This document shows, in pieces, positions 23,720-36,320 of a stretch of 64,000 nt of DNA (position 1 is its first letter; each line of letters begins with the position of its first letter). A model generated the notes under the pieces. That model searched no databases. It was not told the origin of the DNA and worked only from the letters and a program-made list of their open reading frames with translations. The DNA is from Setaria digitata. Taxonomy: Eukaryota > Nematoda > Chromadorea > Rhabditida > Setariidae. The stretch is taken from assembly GCA_003640385.1 (NCBI GenBank), contig RCAB01000327.1, forward strand, positions 1-64,000. The letters run 5' to 3'. The translations under genes were made by a program, and so were the position numbers.

Positions 23720-26700
23720 CTAAAAACAAAAAAAAGAGAAAAAAAAGTTATCAGTCATTATCATTATCATTATTATTATTGTTCAAGCTCAGAATATTAC
23801 TTTTAATCTATCGTTAGAAGGTCGGTGCTTGCTCCTTTGTTTGCAAAAAAGATGACAATGTTTTAATTTAATTGCAAAATTATTTTACAAAATTTGAATT
23901 CAATTTCGCAACTAATGGAATATTTTCTAGCACTGTTCATTCATTAATTATGTCTTATTTGAATGAATAGGCAGGTATGCTTTGTTATTTTGTAAACTAA
24001 ACAGTGAATTTTCAAAAATTAAAAAAAATTTTTTTTTTTTTCTAGGAAAAGGAAGGCATTGAAATTTTATAGAGTTAAAAGAACTCAATTTTTCTTTAAT
24101 TTCTTAAAAGAGAATTTAAAAAAAAAAAAAATTTGCAAGGAAAATTGAGTTCTTTTTTAACTCCATAAATTTCAATGCCTTCTTTTTCAGCGAAACAAGA
24201 AAATGTGTTTTCGTACCTTTATTGTAAAAGTGATAAAATTAAATCATCCAACTGAGCATGCATTCTATTTTCAGGCATTTTTTAAGATCATTAAGTTAAT
24301 TAGTGTCATTTTTTGGTATAGTGTTATAAAAAAAAATTCACAAATAAAATGGAAACAGTATGACTAACTTCTGAAATATATATTAAATTTGCTATTGAAT
24401 GACATATTCTTAAAGGGTTTTTCAAATTTATTAAAATAAATTAATGATTGATAATTTTTGAATTATGAAATTATTCCTATTATTAAGAGCAAAGACAAAT
24501 TCCCTATCCTACAACTCTAACTGAAACTTTTAGCATGAACGATATCTCTAATTCGACAACTTTCTTCTTCCTTCTAATTACCGGTAATTAATTTCGGAAA
24601 GCTTAAATGATTTTCTATTCATTGATTTCAAATTTCAATTCTTTCTTACTAACCGAAACGCTTTATAAATCTTTTCTCGGTATTTCTTTACTTTCCGTGC
24701 ATGCATTTGAGAAAAACTTAATTAAATAGAAAAAAATGAATAAATGAATTATTATTTAAAATGATTTGATTTCTGGAAAAATTTATCATATGATCAAAAA
24801 ATTTTTCTCATTTAATTTCAGTTGACACTTTGAAAAATTGTCACTTTTTCACTTCTCTTTTTTTTTAAAAAAAAATTTGATTAAACCAATCGTATAAGTG
24901 AATGAAGAAAAAAGAAAGAAATAAATTTGTAATTGAATGGGAAATTTGATTCTAGGGATTATTTTTCTTCTTTTGAATTCGGTCTTCCATGTTTTTCCAC
25001 AAAAAAAAGAAAAAAGTTAAAATAAAAAGAATAAATGAAATAAAAGTATTGAAGCAAACGTAAAACTATTATTTAATTTCGCATTATTTCAATTTGTCTC
25101 ACCTATTGATGAAATTTAAATTTTTAATGGGTCCTTTTGAAGAACTAATTGATTATTAATAAAATCTGCAGAAAAAAAAAAAGAAAACTTCAACAAAAGA
25201 GCAAAACAGATGTAATGGTATCTCTAGGATCATTAACTTTATCATTTTCGGATCAATTTTACTAAATTATCATGAATTTTTCAAAATTTCAATCTATTGC
25301 TGCTATTCGTAAGGGCATATCCTTAGTTAATCAAAAAATTATCATCACAATTAATCTCTTTGATGATAAATGAAAAAAGCTTGCACAAAAATTTGCTAAA
25401 GAGGAATTTGTTCAATTATAACATATCACTATTATGATATCGAATTTTCTCACTCTATTCTAAAATAAACATTTGAAATCTTAGGGAATTTTTTCACTTC
25501 TGTTAAATTATTATTATTCCGATCAGTGATAAACTTATTATATATCATTATCAGTTATGCTTCAAAAAAAAAAAAGAAATATTTCACTGCATAATAACAC
25601 TCATATTATTATCACTTTTTTCCACTTTAATTCTATTTATATAGTATTTTATTTCTGTTCTAAGCATTCAATAAATTTTTCCATTTTCATTTTCAACTGA
25701 CCAATGTGTTATTACAATGAAGCAAATATTTCAAAAGGGTGAAACTGGAATGACTTTTTCTTTTTTAATTAAAAAAGGAGAAAAAAACATAATGAAGTTT
25801 TTGTTCTTCCTTCTTTCTTCTATAAATGAATTTTTGTCATGTAACAAATTCAAAATGAGCTATCAAGTTATTGATTGTATTTGAAATTACAATTGCTTGT
25901 TAATTTCTAATATTCCCTTATCATATTGTGTTCTATTTTTTTTTTAAATGTAATATTTTGAGGAGATTAAGAATCAATTAAATTTATTACAGAAATGTCA
26001 TCCACTACACTATTGAAAAGTTCCATAAATTAGACTGGAATCAGTTTAAATTGTGCTCTGACCTGTCGAATCATAAGAACAACTCGTCGTTGTACCGGAT
26101 CCGGTTTCTGGTAATCGATGCGCCGAATATTATCGAATGTTTTGGCGAAACTAATTCGTCCACATTTTCGCAGCACCGTCTTAGCGATCGTTGGAGCTTG
26201 CATTTCGATTGCATGTGAAATTGATCGAATTATACCCTTTTCAAGCTAAAGAAAAAATTTAATTAAAAAATTAATTACAGTTAATTGATGAAAGGCTGAC
26301 AGTTACGACAATCAAAGAAACTAATGCTTTCTGATGAATTTTTCAGGGATATTTTTCAGGGATTCGATTCCCGAGTGATATTAACTCAAAATACTGTCAT
26401 TAAATGGTTTTTTTTTAAATGATTTACACTTCAATGTCAATTAATAAAATTTTCTTAAAATAATTTATTGATGCGAAGTGGTTTTTATACTGTTAAACTG
26501 AATAAATATTGGGCACATAGTGAATTCATTAATTTAATAGAAATCTTTCCTGAAAAAATTTTGAATCCAAAAGCAAAAGCTGCCTAGTATATTCCGGTTT
26601 AAGAAGAATAGAATTAGAGCTTTTCGATAATCTAAGTGGAAAACAAATTCATATAGAGATTCCGGTCCAATCAAACTAGATTTAGCAATTTTTTTCAATA

Positions 26701-29700
26701 AGTTTTTCCTGTCCAAAAAAAATGAAAACATTTATGTTATTATGTTTGTAAAATTTGCTGTTCATTTTTTATGAAATCTTCTTGTTAGTAAATGCAAATA
26801 ATCGGTAAGCAAAAAAAATTGGTAAATATTGAATAACGGAAATAAATTAATAAAAATAAATAAATAAAAATCTTCCAAGGAAAAAAGAAACAAATATAGT
26901 GACGAAATAAGGAAATAAATTAATTTCTAAGCGAATAAAATGATCAATTCTTAAATTAAAATATTTTACTTGAATTTTTTAAATTAATACGAATTAAAAT
27001 GGCAATAAATGAGTGAACGATAATTAACCAAATAAGACTAAAAATTTATTGTGCTGAAAAATGCACCTCAACGAAGCCTTTATCGAAAGTGTTACTTAAT
27101 TTGCGTAAAAGTGATATAAAACTATTCCAATCAGTAGCACTTTCACGCAAACATTCTCGTGCTGCATTTTTGCAATCTTCACTGCAAGAATCGATCAGTT
27201 CTTGTTTTATCGGAATGCAAGCTGATGCGCAATTTGCATTCTGCGTGCTGCGTGTCATGCACAAGTTGTTCATTGCCTCTACTTCCAAAGCTAGTCTAAA
27301 AATTTTCGTTAGTCAGAAGATGAGAACTTTTGATTAACAAAAATTCAACCTTTATCAGTTTTATTGACTAATAAAAGATGATCAATGATAATTATGCTTT
27401 TTTAATTTTCCTCTATCGTATATAATTTACAGATAGTATTTCGGCAGCTATCATATCATTTATCAATTCAATGCGTTACTTTTAACAAGATATGAGAAGT
27501 AGCAGTTTTAACCTGTGTAACTGATCAATGGTACTTTCGATTAAACGATATTTCAAGATTGTTTGTCGCAAAATGGTACTTATTTTATTTGGTTCCATCC
27601 CAAAGAATGCTTTCCATGATGGCGAATTATTTTGCAAGCAATTAGCATATGACTGTGAAACCATTTTGCATGGACCAGTGGTGATGCAGAGAAATGTTGG
27701 TGGAATGAGTTGAACGAAAAATTTCTGAACCATTTTTTCAATTTCTTTCTCGATTCGTTGTTGTGAAATATCCTGAATTTTGAATTAATAATTAATAATT
27801 TCATGACATTGTTTTAATTCAAAATTTTACAAATAATAATTGCTATAATGTGACAAATGACGATGTCAATTAAATAGAAATAATTATAGCAAATTGATAA
27901 GACAAAATTCTTTACTCAGAAATTATAATAATAAATTTTAAAAAGATGGCAATTACACAATATCGAAGAGTCTTATTGATCAAGAAAAACTATATGAGAA
28001 AAAAGAATGCAAAAACATGAGTAGAAATACTATTATATCATTATATAAAATTATTAGCTTACTGAGAAATGAATGAATAATGTAACTATTGTATTGATAT
28101 TATTATTCAAAACTATTACATTGTATTAATTACTATGCTTTATTAAGATTACCAAAGCAAACCGTTGTAATAAAAAGTTGATTACGAATATTATCAATAA
28201 GCTCATCAATCGAATCAACCACAGATGGCTGACCGAGCAATCGCGGAAAATACTTGGACATTTCATCGAACAATTTCCATCGGCTTGATTCAATAAGATA
28301 AGTGATCTCCACTGAAATAGAAATGATATTTAAGTTTAACAATCTTTTCATCATTTTTTTTTTCCAAACCACTATGATAATTATATGTTAACGAATAACT
28401 AATATAAAAAATATGTAACATTGAATGTCTATTGTATGTTTCTTGTTGCAGTGGCGGAAAAAAAGCAAGAAGAATATTATGATTTACTTTACCGCATAAT
28501 TGCAACAATTCATTAGCTCGAACAAATGATAAAATTAATTTATTGTCATTGTTATCACAAAATGCTGATAAAAATTTGCAGTATGCTTACCATTAACATG
28601 ATGGGCAATATTTTGCAATGTGCTTACAATTCGAACCGACGATATTTTCAGCAATAATCGCAAATTTTCATCGCTTTTTTTCAAAGTTTCAGGATTTTGT
28701 GCACAGAAACAATTTCGTTCTATTATTGCTTCCGTTAAATCTCTCAGTGTTATCAGTGTTTTATCATTTGCCTTTAATTAGTGCTCCCATGTATTTATTG
28801 TCAACAAAAAAAAAAGTTAATTTTGAAAACATACGAAATTGATAGTTATTAATTTGAGCCTAAATTTAGTCGTTATTCGAAAATTTTAAGAAATTTTACG
28901 TCGATGAGTCAAGTTGTTTTTTCAATCTCCTAAAGATTCACAATTGCTTTTGAATGCCTAATAGATATTAAAATTTCATCACCAATTAACTCTTAAATTT
29001 GAGCTTTTGAAAGACCTGAATTTTAACTTTAACAATGCTCATTAAGAGATATGATATAATGGTTGCCGGAAGTGACCAGTTATCAAGTGATTGATAAAAA
29101 CTAATCATTTTTGTTATATAAGCTTTAATTTTTTTCACAAATTTTATCTCTGTTTGATGACATTGTTGATTATTAAAATTACTGGCGTAATTTTCTCTCT
29201 GTTGCGCAAACTAAAAAGAATAAATGTTCAACTTTTAATCTTGAAATAACTCATTTGTTTGCAGCTAGAGTTTTAATTTGTTTATTTATTTTATTTCTAA
29301 TCGCCAGTAAACATTTTTATCACTAAATTTGAATTTAACAAGCATTAAAACACCGGCGGCTATTAAAATAATAAATAGCTAATTAAATCAATTTCCAGTG
29401 TTTGTGATCTGATAAGTGCTTGTCCAATGCTTAGTCTTTCATCATACTTATCAGAAATCAACTGACGTTTCTGATAGCAAAAGTGGAGAAAATTATTTCT
29501 TTCATAATCGGAAGATGCTTACCAGCTAGAAAAGGAATAGCAAAACAATTTATTTAAGATATAATCTCGTGCAGTAATTCTTGTAATTCAAGCAGAAAAA
29601 ACACAGGTAAAATAAGGAGCTAATCAAATTCGAACTTCTAATTTTTAAATACAGTGTATTTTTTTTTAAATGTATGCAATGATAAACCTGCACAGTGGAT

Positions 29701-29801
29701 GATAAGATGATAACGCAGAAAGTCATCATCAATAATGACAGTGAACGATTACAGGAAATTCTCGAGCAATTACGGAAATAATTCTCCATAATGTAAATCA
29801 T
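23616..29801 (-). CDS. Glypican (GPI-anchored heparan sulfate proteoglycan core protein), 3' end unresolved
   Basis: Glypicans are cysteine-rich, largely helical extracellular cores anchored by GPI; they carry heparan sulfate near the membrane and tune Wnt, Hedgehog and BMP signalling. Eight exons were assembled: 29801-29688, 29210-29139, 28771-28591, 28311-28163, 27772-27513, 27295-27067, 26245-26063 and 23719-23616, about 430 residues. From exon 3 on, every junction agrees in phase. Family landmarks appear in order: signal peptide, first Cys, a 31-residue span to the next Cys pair (NCFC), LFDEMSKYFPRLL helix, LCITTGPC, a six-Cys block with DCKNAARECL, TVLRKCGR, and VCSDPSRATKCWNG. Fifteen cysteines follow the signal peptide, against 14 conserved ones in vertebrate glypicans. 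The Ser-Gly attachment region and GPI signal are not found. Nematodes have two glypicans (GPN-1 and LON-2 types), and I cannot say which this is. Confidence 0.85.
23720..26062. other. Glypican intron 7 (2.3 kb) with a fold-back element
   Basis: AT-rich intron whose only notable structure is the long inverted repeat at 24046-24188. No supported ORF. Confidence 0.7.
24046..24188. repeat. Fold-back element: 49-bp inverted repeat arms, 45-bp A-rich loop
   Basis: The left arm 24046-24094 and right arm 24140-24188 are nearly exact reverse complements, sharing GAAGGCATTGAAATTT and AAAAGAACTCAATTTT with a few mismatches and one small length difference. It looks like a MITE-type hairpin or an RNA hairpin inside the glypican pre-mRNA. 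No target-site duplication was identified with confidence. Confidence 0.85.
26063..26245 (-). CDS. Glypican exon 7
   Basis: Acceptor CTTTAG|CTT, donor CGACAG|GTCAGA, 61 codons, phase 0 at both ends. It contains SHAIEMQAPTIAKTVLRKCG, the equivalent of the family's SEAIMNMQ to FQGCG segment. Confidence 0.9.
26246..27066. other. Glypican intron 6 (0.8 kb)
   Basis: AT-rich with no supported feature. A minus frame of about 65 codons at 26534-26731 has no splice support and is treated as chance. Confidence 0.7.
27067..27295 (-). CDS. Glypican exon 6: six-cysteine block
   Basis: Acceptor TTTTTAG|ACT, donor GAG|GTGCAT. Six cysteines lie in NNLC, NANC, SAC, DSC, EDC and REC, followed by TDWNSFISLLRKLS. 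This is the most diagnostic part, aligning with the vertebrate CxxYC, CxxYC, KGCL and DTEWN sequence. Confidence 0.93.
27513..27772 (-). CDS. Glypican exon 5
   Basis: Acceptor AATTCAG|GAT, donor CACAG|GTTAAA, phase 2 out. It contains KMVQKFFVQLIPP, FLCITTGPCKMV and YANCLQ, matching the vertebrate stretch LLERMFQLINP to YLECVSK. Confidence 0.9.
28163..28311 (-). CDS. Glypican exon 4
   Basis: Acceptor TTTCAG|TGG and donor ACG|GTTTGC. It encodes a helical segment with WKLFDEMSKYFPRLL and ends FITT in phase 0. It corresponds to the family region of stacked helices before the RLLERMF motif. Confidence 0.85.
28591..28771 (-). CDS. Glypican exon 3
   Basis: Sixty codons plus one base. It contains ERNCFCAQNPETLKKSDENL, the counterpart of the family's Cys-pair region followed by the first helix. 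The donor AATG|GTAAGC is strong; the acceptor TTAAAG|GCA is weak. Confidence 0.75.
29139..29210 (-). CDS. Glypican candidate exon 2: first conserved Cys
   Basis: The acceptor TTCTTTTTAG|TTTGCG is strong and the phase is 0. With donor TTT|GTGAAA at 29139, the exon's Cys (NNQQC) falls 31 residues, counted inclusively, before the final Cys of NCFC in exon 3, the same spacing as in vertebrate glypicans. A stronger-looking donor CAG|GTCTTT at 29016 would add 41 residues in the same phase, so the end is uncertain. Confidence 0.45.
29211..29687. other. Glypican intron 1 with an additional open frame
   Basis: A minus frame is open for 51 codons at 29518-29366 and reads plausibly (KYDERLSIGQALIRSQ). 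Its phase does not fit exon 1 and no good in-frame donor follows, so it is not called as an exon. Confidence 0.4.
29688..29801 (-). CDS. Glypican candidate exon 1: signal peptide
   Basis: The first in-frame ATG is at 29801, with a second at 29789. The encoded segment has the hydrophobic core SLLMMTFCVIIL followed by SSTVQ, typical of a signal peptide. The donor GTGCAG|GTTTAT at 29688/29687 leaves phase 0, matching the next exon. Confidence 0.55.
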
Positions 29802-32800
29802 TTCAGCAGAAGTAAAAGCGGAGATCTTTTCTCCATACGTGAATCCTTCGCTTCTTTTTCTCTTCAATAAATCAACATCTTATCAGTGATAAGCAGCGCA
29901 GTTTGTCAATAAATAATGCGCAATAATACTGAATAAGTCGTTCAACAATAAAATGTATGCTATGTAAGTTTTCGTTGCAAGCAAATAAAATTTCTGAAAT
30001 TATTTAATAAGAAAAAAAAAGAGAAAACAAATCTGTCAAAGATAAGAAAAAGAATAAATCCTTTGATAACGTGGAAAAGGAATTGAATGATTCAATTCCA
30101 CAATTTTATTCTTAGATGAAGCATTGATGATTGAAAAAATATATTTCTCATCTCATTAAAAATATATTTCTAATATGATTTCAAATTCCGGCAATTAAGA
30201 ATGATAAGCAACAAAGAAAAACTTTTGCTTAGTTTCAACTTTAGGCTTCTTAGTAAAAGCATTTTTCTTTTTCAGTTAAATGTGAAAAGTCTTTATAACT
30301 AGAGCACAGCCTTTCTTTTATAATTTAAAAATTTTTACCATTTTCCTGCTGTTATAATAATGATAACAATGATAATGATAACGATAATAATAAGAGCACT
30401 AATAAATAGACATTAATACAATAACAATTAATAGTTAGCAATTGGTGATCCATATTTCAAAAAATTGCTATAGTTCCTTGAACCTTTATATTTTAATCGA
30501 CATAATGATTCTTGATTTCATTATGGGAATGATGATAATTAATAAATGCTATAATATTTGGAAATCACTAAAATTCATTATTTTCAACTATTAATAAGTT
30601 TAATTAAATGAATGAGATTGCAAAATTTACTAACTGTCAAGGATTCAAACATGTTGAGCCTCGTTAGTTAGAGCAAAAAATAAATGATAAACTGCGTTAT
30701 TAAAGTTCAATTTCATCCATTTTCTTCCAATTTCACTCCCGCAAACTTTTCTTTTAAATTTAAATTTAAATGCTTTTTTTCACCAATTCCAATTATGACA
30801 TAAGTTCTTCAGCTTTTCATTTCTTGCCACTTTCAGTTCTGGAAAAAAAAAGAAGGAAAAACATATGTAACTTCCAGTGCTTTGATATCCCATGAATCAC
30901 ACAAAACAAATAAAACAAAAAATTTAACCGACAAGAAATTCTTATATGTGTTGAATGGTTTAGTCATATTTTAACATTTCTTAGGTAGAGCTATCTCCCT
31001 TAGGTAAATATTTAATTAGCTGTTGTTCACTTCGCTACACCACACTGATTTATAACTTATCCTAAAGATCTCACTTTCTAAATCATTGTAGAATTAGCAA
31101 GATCAGACAATTAACTACGAATCATTTATTTCAGCCAACACGTAAGCATAATTTTATAATTAGAATTAAAATTAAGAGGAAACATTGGAATGGAAAATTC
31201 AAAATTATAAAAAAAAAAAACTCGTATAATTATGTTTTTCGAATATATCATCACTATTTCACAGTTATCTCTCCATTAAAATGGCGTCATACTGTCGCCG
31301 ATCTGGCATATCTAATATAAGATTAGTTAATGACATTATAATTATTATAATCAATCGACTAACATTAAATGGATTAGAAATGAAAATGCGTATCGTCTCA
31401 TAAGCTCATTTCATACATTTCATAATCATTTCGAATCCGAAGAATCGATCTATGAATGGTTATAAATCTCGATCACTTTTTAGAGTGACACTATCAGAAT
31501 GATTGAATTTTCGGTTTACTTTCCTGTTTCAGTAATTTTAGTGAGATTCAGTTGGAGAGATCATTCACTGATTAAGCACCATAATTCTAGCCCAAGACTG
31601 GTCTAATGTCTTTTTATCCAAAACAAGACCGATAGGCATTTTTAATTTCACAAAGTGAATCAATCTTCCATCTACCTTTTTCTTTCGCACATCTGTCCAT
31701 CATTTGAATTTTTTTCACAATATTAAATTTTAAAAAAAAAGAAACATCATCAATAAGAACTAAACTTAACTAATTTCAACTGTATTCCATTAATTATGCA
31801 AATCTCAGTTCTTCAATAATAAAATGATAATTTTTTCTTTTTTATTTAAAAAATGGATAACAGTGAATTCGATTTGATTTTTCTCCAGGAAATCAAAATT
31901 TAAATCTGGATAAAAAACGTTTAATTGCTCGCATAGATAGGAACTTACACCTAACTTTAATATAAGAACTACTGTAAAATTTTGGAGCTTTTACAAAGAC
32001 AAATGATTAAATTTCCATTTCAATCATGAAATTTGGATTGAGCTAAGAAAATCAATTCTAAAAAATGATCCAATTATTCACTGATTTTCTTTGCATTTCT
32101 TCTTCAAAAATAAGAAAATTATTCTTTTCCTTTTCATCGAAAAATCATCCGATTATTTTTTTTACACATGTTAATTAATACAAGAAAAACAAAAACATTC
32201 ATGAATTATCAACTTTTTTTTTCGAAAAAATATCATAAATAAAAAAATTTTCCTCTCACTCAAAAAATTTTTATATCCAATTATTGGTTGACTGTTTGTT
32301 AAATTTTGTTCAAATATTAATTTTCTGCAAGTAAATTTTTGTTTTTATTTTTCATTTTTTTTAATGTAGCCATTATTTAATTATAAATTTTAAATGATGT
32401 TGGATTTGAAATAGCGAAATTGTGTGAACTTGAAAACATAAGTTATTGTAAAAATTACAAGTCGAAGTTGGACATTTGAAATTTCAACAGTTTTCAATTA
32501 AAAGATTTGATTAATACGTTGACAAAGTGCAATCAATAATTTCAACTGTCGTCCACTGACTGATATGATAAGAATGTCATGGCAGACATCATAAAGAACT
32601 AGAGGAAAAAGCATAAAAAGTGGGGAATAATCAAAAACCAAATCAATGTAAATTGATAAGAATGGATTTTTTAAATATTTTGAGGAAGAAAATAATCGGA
32701 ACAATTTGTACATGAGAAAGGGAAAAAAAGGCATTTAACATTTGTAATGTATCATTTAAAAAAAGAAAAAAAGAAAAAAAGTAGGAAAAAATGATGTTCG

Positions 32801-34524
32801 AGAAGAAGGAAAAAAAAATTAATTACAATGAAGTAATGATAAGTAACGTGAACGTGAAATGAAGCGAAATTAAAACTTTTATACGTAGAAGTTTGTTGAC
32901 AAAAGCTCTACAAGAAAAAAAAAAGTGAAGATAGCATCTTAAGTAAATAAAATTAGTTAGTTGTTCTGAAGATAGTAATGATAAGTATTTCTCTCTTTCC
33001 CTCTCTTTGCCTCTTCCTCTCTCTCACTGACCCTCAAAAATATCCGAAATTCCAAGTATAAAAATTTCGTACATGTTTGTATTTTTGGTTGATGAAGAAA
33101 TTTAAATAGCTTCTGAAATGAGGGAATAAGTTTGAATTTTGCCAAAAAATTTTTATTTATTTATTTTTATTTCTCCCAAACTTCAAAGATTGCTTCAGTG
33201 TTTCAAACTGAGTGCTGATAAACAAATGGAAGAGTTTTAAACTTCGAAAACTCATTCAAAATAATTATCCTTATTCATTTCTTTTTTTCTAAAAAAAATA
33301 TCATCTTAATTAATCAGTAGTTTATCAGTGGGCCATTTTTATCTTTTAATACTATAATTTCTTTGAATTTGATTCAATCCCATTTAATGCATTCATTTAC
33401 GAAATTAAATGGAATTAAATTTAATTCCATTCAATACATTGCATTCATAGTAGATAGAATTGGTTTTCTAAGATCATATAGAGAGAATTTAATAAGATCA
33501 TCTATGAATTTCTTTGCAAGACTTGAAGGAAACATATTTTCCATCAATCATTTCTGGTACTGCTAACTAGACCGAATTAGTATGACGTTGAAAGGGACAA
33601 AAATATTAATGCCTGACTAGTCAGGTCAAAAATTTCGATATTAATTAATGAAAGTTACTTAAAAGGTTACCATTTAGTAGCAAAAACAAATCAGATATAG
33701 TAAAGCAAAATAATTTCTACAAAATTAAGATACAATTAAGATCATAGACCAAACCACATGAATAATTAAACTTCATTAATTAGTGAACATGGTGTTGCGC
33801 TATTGACATAAATTCAGATTTGGTAAGTAGCAATTTTAATTAAATGATCGTAAATTACTGATTGCAAAATACTAGATTTCTAAAAATCATATCCAGGTTC
33901 TTTTTGTTTTTTTGTGAAAGATTCAACGATTTAATGTCAAATTTATTTTACTTATTCATTATGCCTGAAGCATTTTGAGAAGCAAATGTGTTCTGTTCTT
34001 AAAACACTTATTTTCACGTAATGGCTCAGCTAAAATTCATCTTCACTTTTACCTGAGGAAAAAAATCAGAATAAGATGTTGAAATGAAATTGAAATTTAA
34101 ACGTTGGAAAGATTTCATAAGTATAATCTACAAAAATAAACTTTTTTCCTCTCTTTCTCTCCCTCAGAAATGTGATTGTCTCTCAAAGAGAGGAAGACAA
34201 ATTCTGATAATTGCAGTGATTTGGGAAGACCTCCCGCAGTGGAACTAAAATGTTTACTTTACAAGTAAATTTTGAAGAAATTCAAATGAAACGACCGTCA
34301 ATTGATAACAGTGGTGATAGTGATAATAATGGATACAAAAATAAATGAAAAAAATTGTTGCATGAAATTCTTTGATATAAACTCATCATAATTTTAATTC
34401 ATCGGAGGAAAATCAGTGATAAATGAAAAAATATCAAGTGATAATCGGAATAATCAAAGGCAGAATATTATGGCAAATATCTTACTCATTTTTTTATTTT
34501 TTATAATCCATTGATGAGGACAGA

Positions 34525-34592
34525 ATTTAAACTCATATAAAATAAACAAGATATTTAGAAATTAAACTTATATAAAATAAACAAGATATTTA
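34525..34592. repeat. 35-bp period tandem duplication (two copies)
   Basis: The segment containing ATATAAAATAAACAAGATAT occurs twice with a 35-bp period and few differences. Intergenic. Confidence 0.85.
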
Positions 34593-35254
34593 TCATCAAT
34601 AACACTGACAGCAGAGCTGTTATCACCTGATGTAATTCGAAAGTTTAATGCTTTAATCTAGCAGAACGAAATGCGCTCTACGGCGTAGTACTATGTACAG
34701 AATCTCTTTTTTTTTTTTTTTTTGTCCTAATGAAACTAAAGATTCAAGGCCATCCATCAGAATCTTCCTTGACATCAAGCTATGTTAAGCGTACTTTTTT
34801 GTAGACAGATAGAAAAAGTTTTTGCAGAAGACAAAAAATAGCCTCCTTCAAAAAATAAAAGGCCATTTATTCCTTTCGCAACATCAAAAATCACAAAAAA
34901 AAAAAAAAAGTTAAGCTAAGCAAATTTGAAAGTAAAGTACACGAATACCTATATTGATTAATTAATTAGACTAAAATAGGGTTAAAATGCTACGCTACAG
35001 TTTTTTATTGTTAGAGATGCTATACTAGTATGTTATTTGCTTACCTATAAATGTTAAAGATGATTAAAATAAATGATAATTTTCAGAATATCCTAGAAAC
35101 TTCTGCGAGCATTAAAAAAAAATGCTTTCTCTTATAAAATGATTACTATTATCTATTTATCAGTTTTATCACTTCTATGAGTGTCATAAAGATGCTCAAA
35201 TTTTTTTGAAGAGAAAAACACTACAGGAAGGAAATAAACAAAAAAAAAGCCAAT

Positions 35255-35290
35255 AGTTGTATGACATTCTATGAAGAATGTCATACAACT
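35255..35290. repeat. Perfect 16-bp hairpin with 4-nt loop
   Basis: The left arm AGTTGTATGACATTCT and its exact reverse complement are separated by ATGA. It could be a transcriptional hairpin, a cruciform or a small palindromic insertion. The stem is too short for a typical microRNA precursor. Confidence 0.9.
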
Positions 35291-36320
35291 AATTAGCACC
35301 ATCAGTAATTGAGATTAAACCACAATTTAATGAAATTCATTATCTCCTTTGAAAACTGCTTAATATTAAGTAATTAGGCCTATTTGATCTCTGCTAGGAA
35401 AGTTTTTAACAATAATTGCTTTATAAAATGATACATTTTCCTCTTTTATTCTTTAAATAAAATATTTCGAAGTTTCACGGTGCAAAGATCAAAATTATCA
35501 TCATTTAATTTGCGCTCATTTATTACTGGTAATCATAGAATGAAAATTTTCTTTCAAATGCAAAATAAAAAAAAAAACTGTTATTATTTTTCTATATTGA
35601 AAATTAATTACTTTATTTATTATTTCAAAAAAATTTTTTTTTTCTTCAGTTCACTTTTTTCCTTTTTTCTGTATTAAAAGATGCGCTGTGCAGAAAGAAT
35701 GAAAAGGATTTCAAATTAAAAATAAGAATGAAATTGCTCATTTTCAATTTAAATATTGTCCGTGTCAATAATAGATGAAAATGATTATAATTTAAAATAA
35801 AAAAGATTCCGGAAAAACTAAACGGCAAATAGTGCGCAATCGACGTTTCGATGATGTTTGCTTGGGAAATTAGGGTACCGGAAGAGACTCACTTGTACCG
35901 CATTCAGGTTGCTACCAGTTTAAATAAAGTAGAGAATAAGTTTGGATAGAAATGAGCGACGTTATTGGCATATTGAAAGTAAAAAGGATAACAGTAGTTG
36001 AATTGAAGAATTTAAACGATCACAGAGTAGTAAAGGATGAAAAAGAACAGTAAAATAGGAAAGAAAAGGATGTGGGAAATTCGGAAAAGTTCGAAATTTG
36101 TTTCAAAATAAATAAACAAACGATAATAGAACAATTTTTGGCTATTCCAGAGAAAAGAGAAAAAAGGAAAACGAAAGGGGGAAAAAGCTATTAAAAGGAT
36201 AATAAAGGAAGGAATCTGTTGCTATTCTTGTTTCCTTGTTTTGTTATTATTATTGCTACTCAGTGTAGTAAGAAGAGGAAAACGGAAATAATAATCCTGA
36301 AAAGACAGAATGAACAAGTG

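Larger units (their letters stand above)
27773..29138. other. Glypican introns 2 to 4 around exons 3 and 4
   Basis: Apart from the exons at 28163-28311 and 28591-28771, this stretch is AT-rich noncoding sequence of 280 to 390 bp per intron, with nothing else to report. Confidence 0.65.

Noticed and set aside
26340..26380. GGGATTCGATTCCC resembling a tRNA T-arm
   Set aside because: No matching acceptor, D or anticodon stems could be folded around it.
27046..29801. First impression of a nematode Cys-rich secreted protein family (DUF19-like)
   Set aside because: Assembling all exons gave the glypican order of motifs, including the CWNG signature, which a DUF19-type protein lacks.
31281..31403. 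40-codon ATG frame on the plus strand (MASYCRRSG start)
   Set aside because: Isolated, with no domain, no neighbouring exon and a length within chance expectation.
35833..35949. GC-richer plus-strand frame (MMFAWEIRVPEETHLY)
   Set aside because: No convincing acceptor or donor. It may be related to the 37.5 kb segment but is too short to support.
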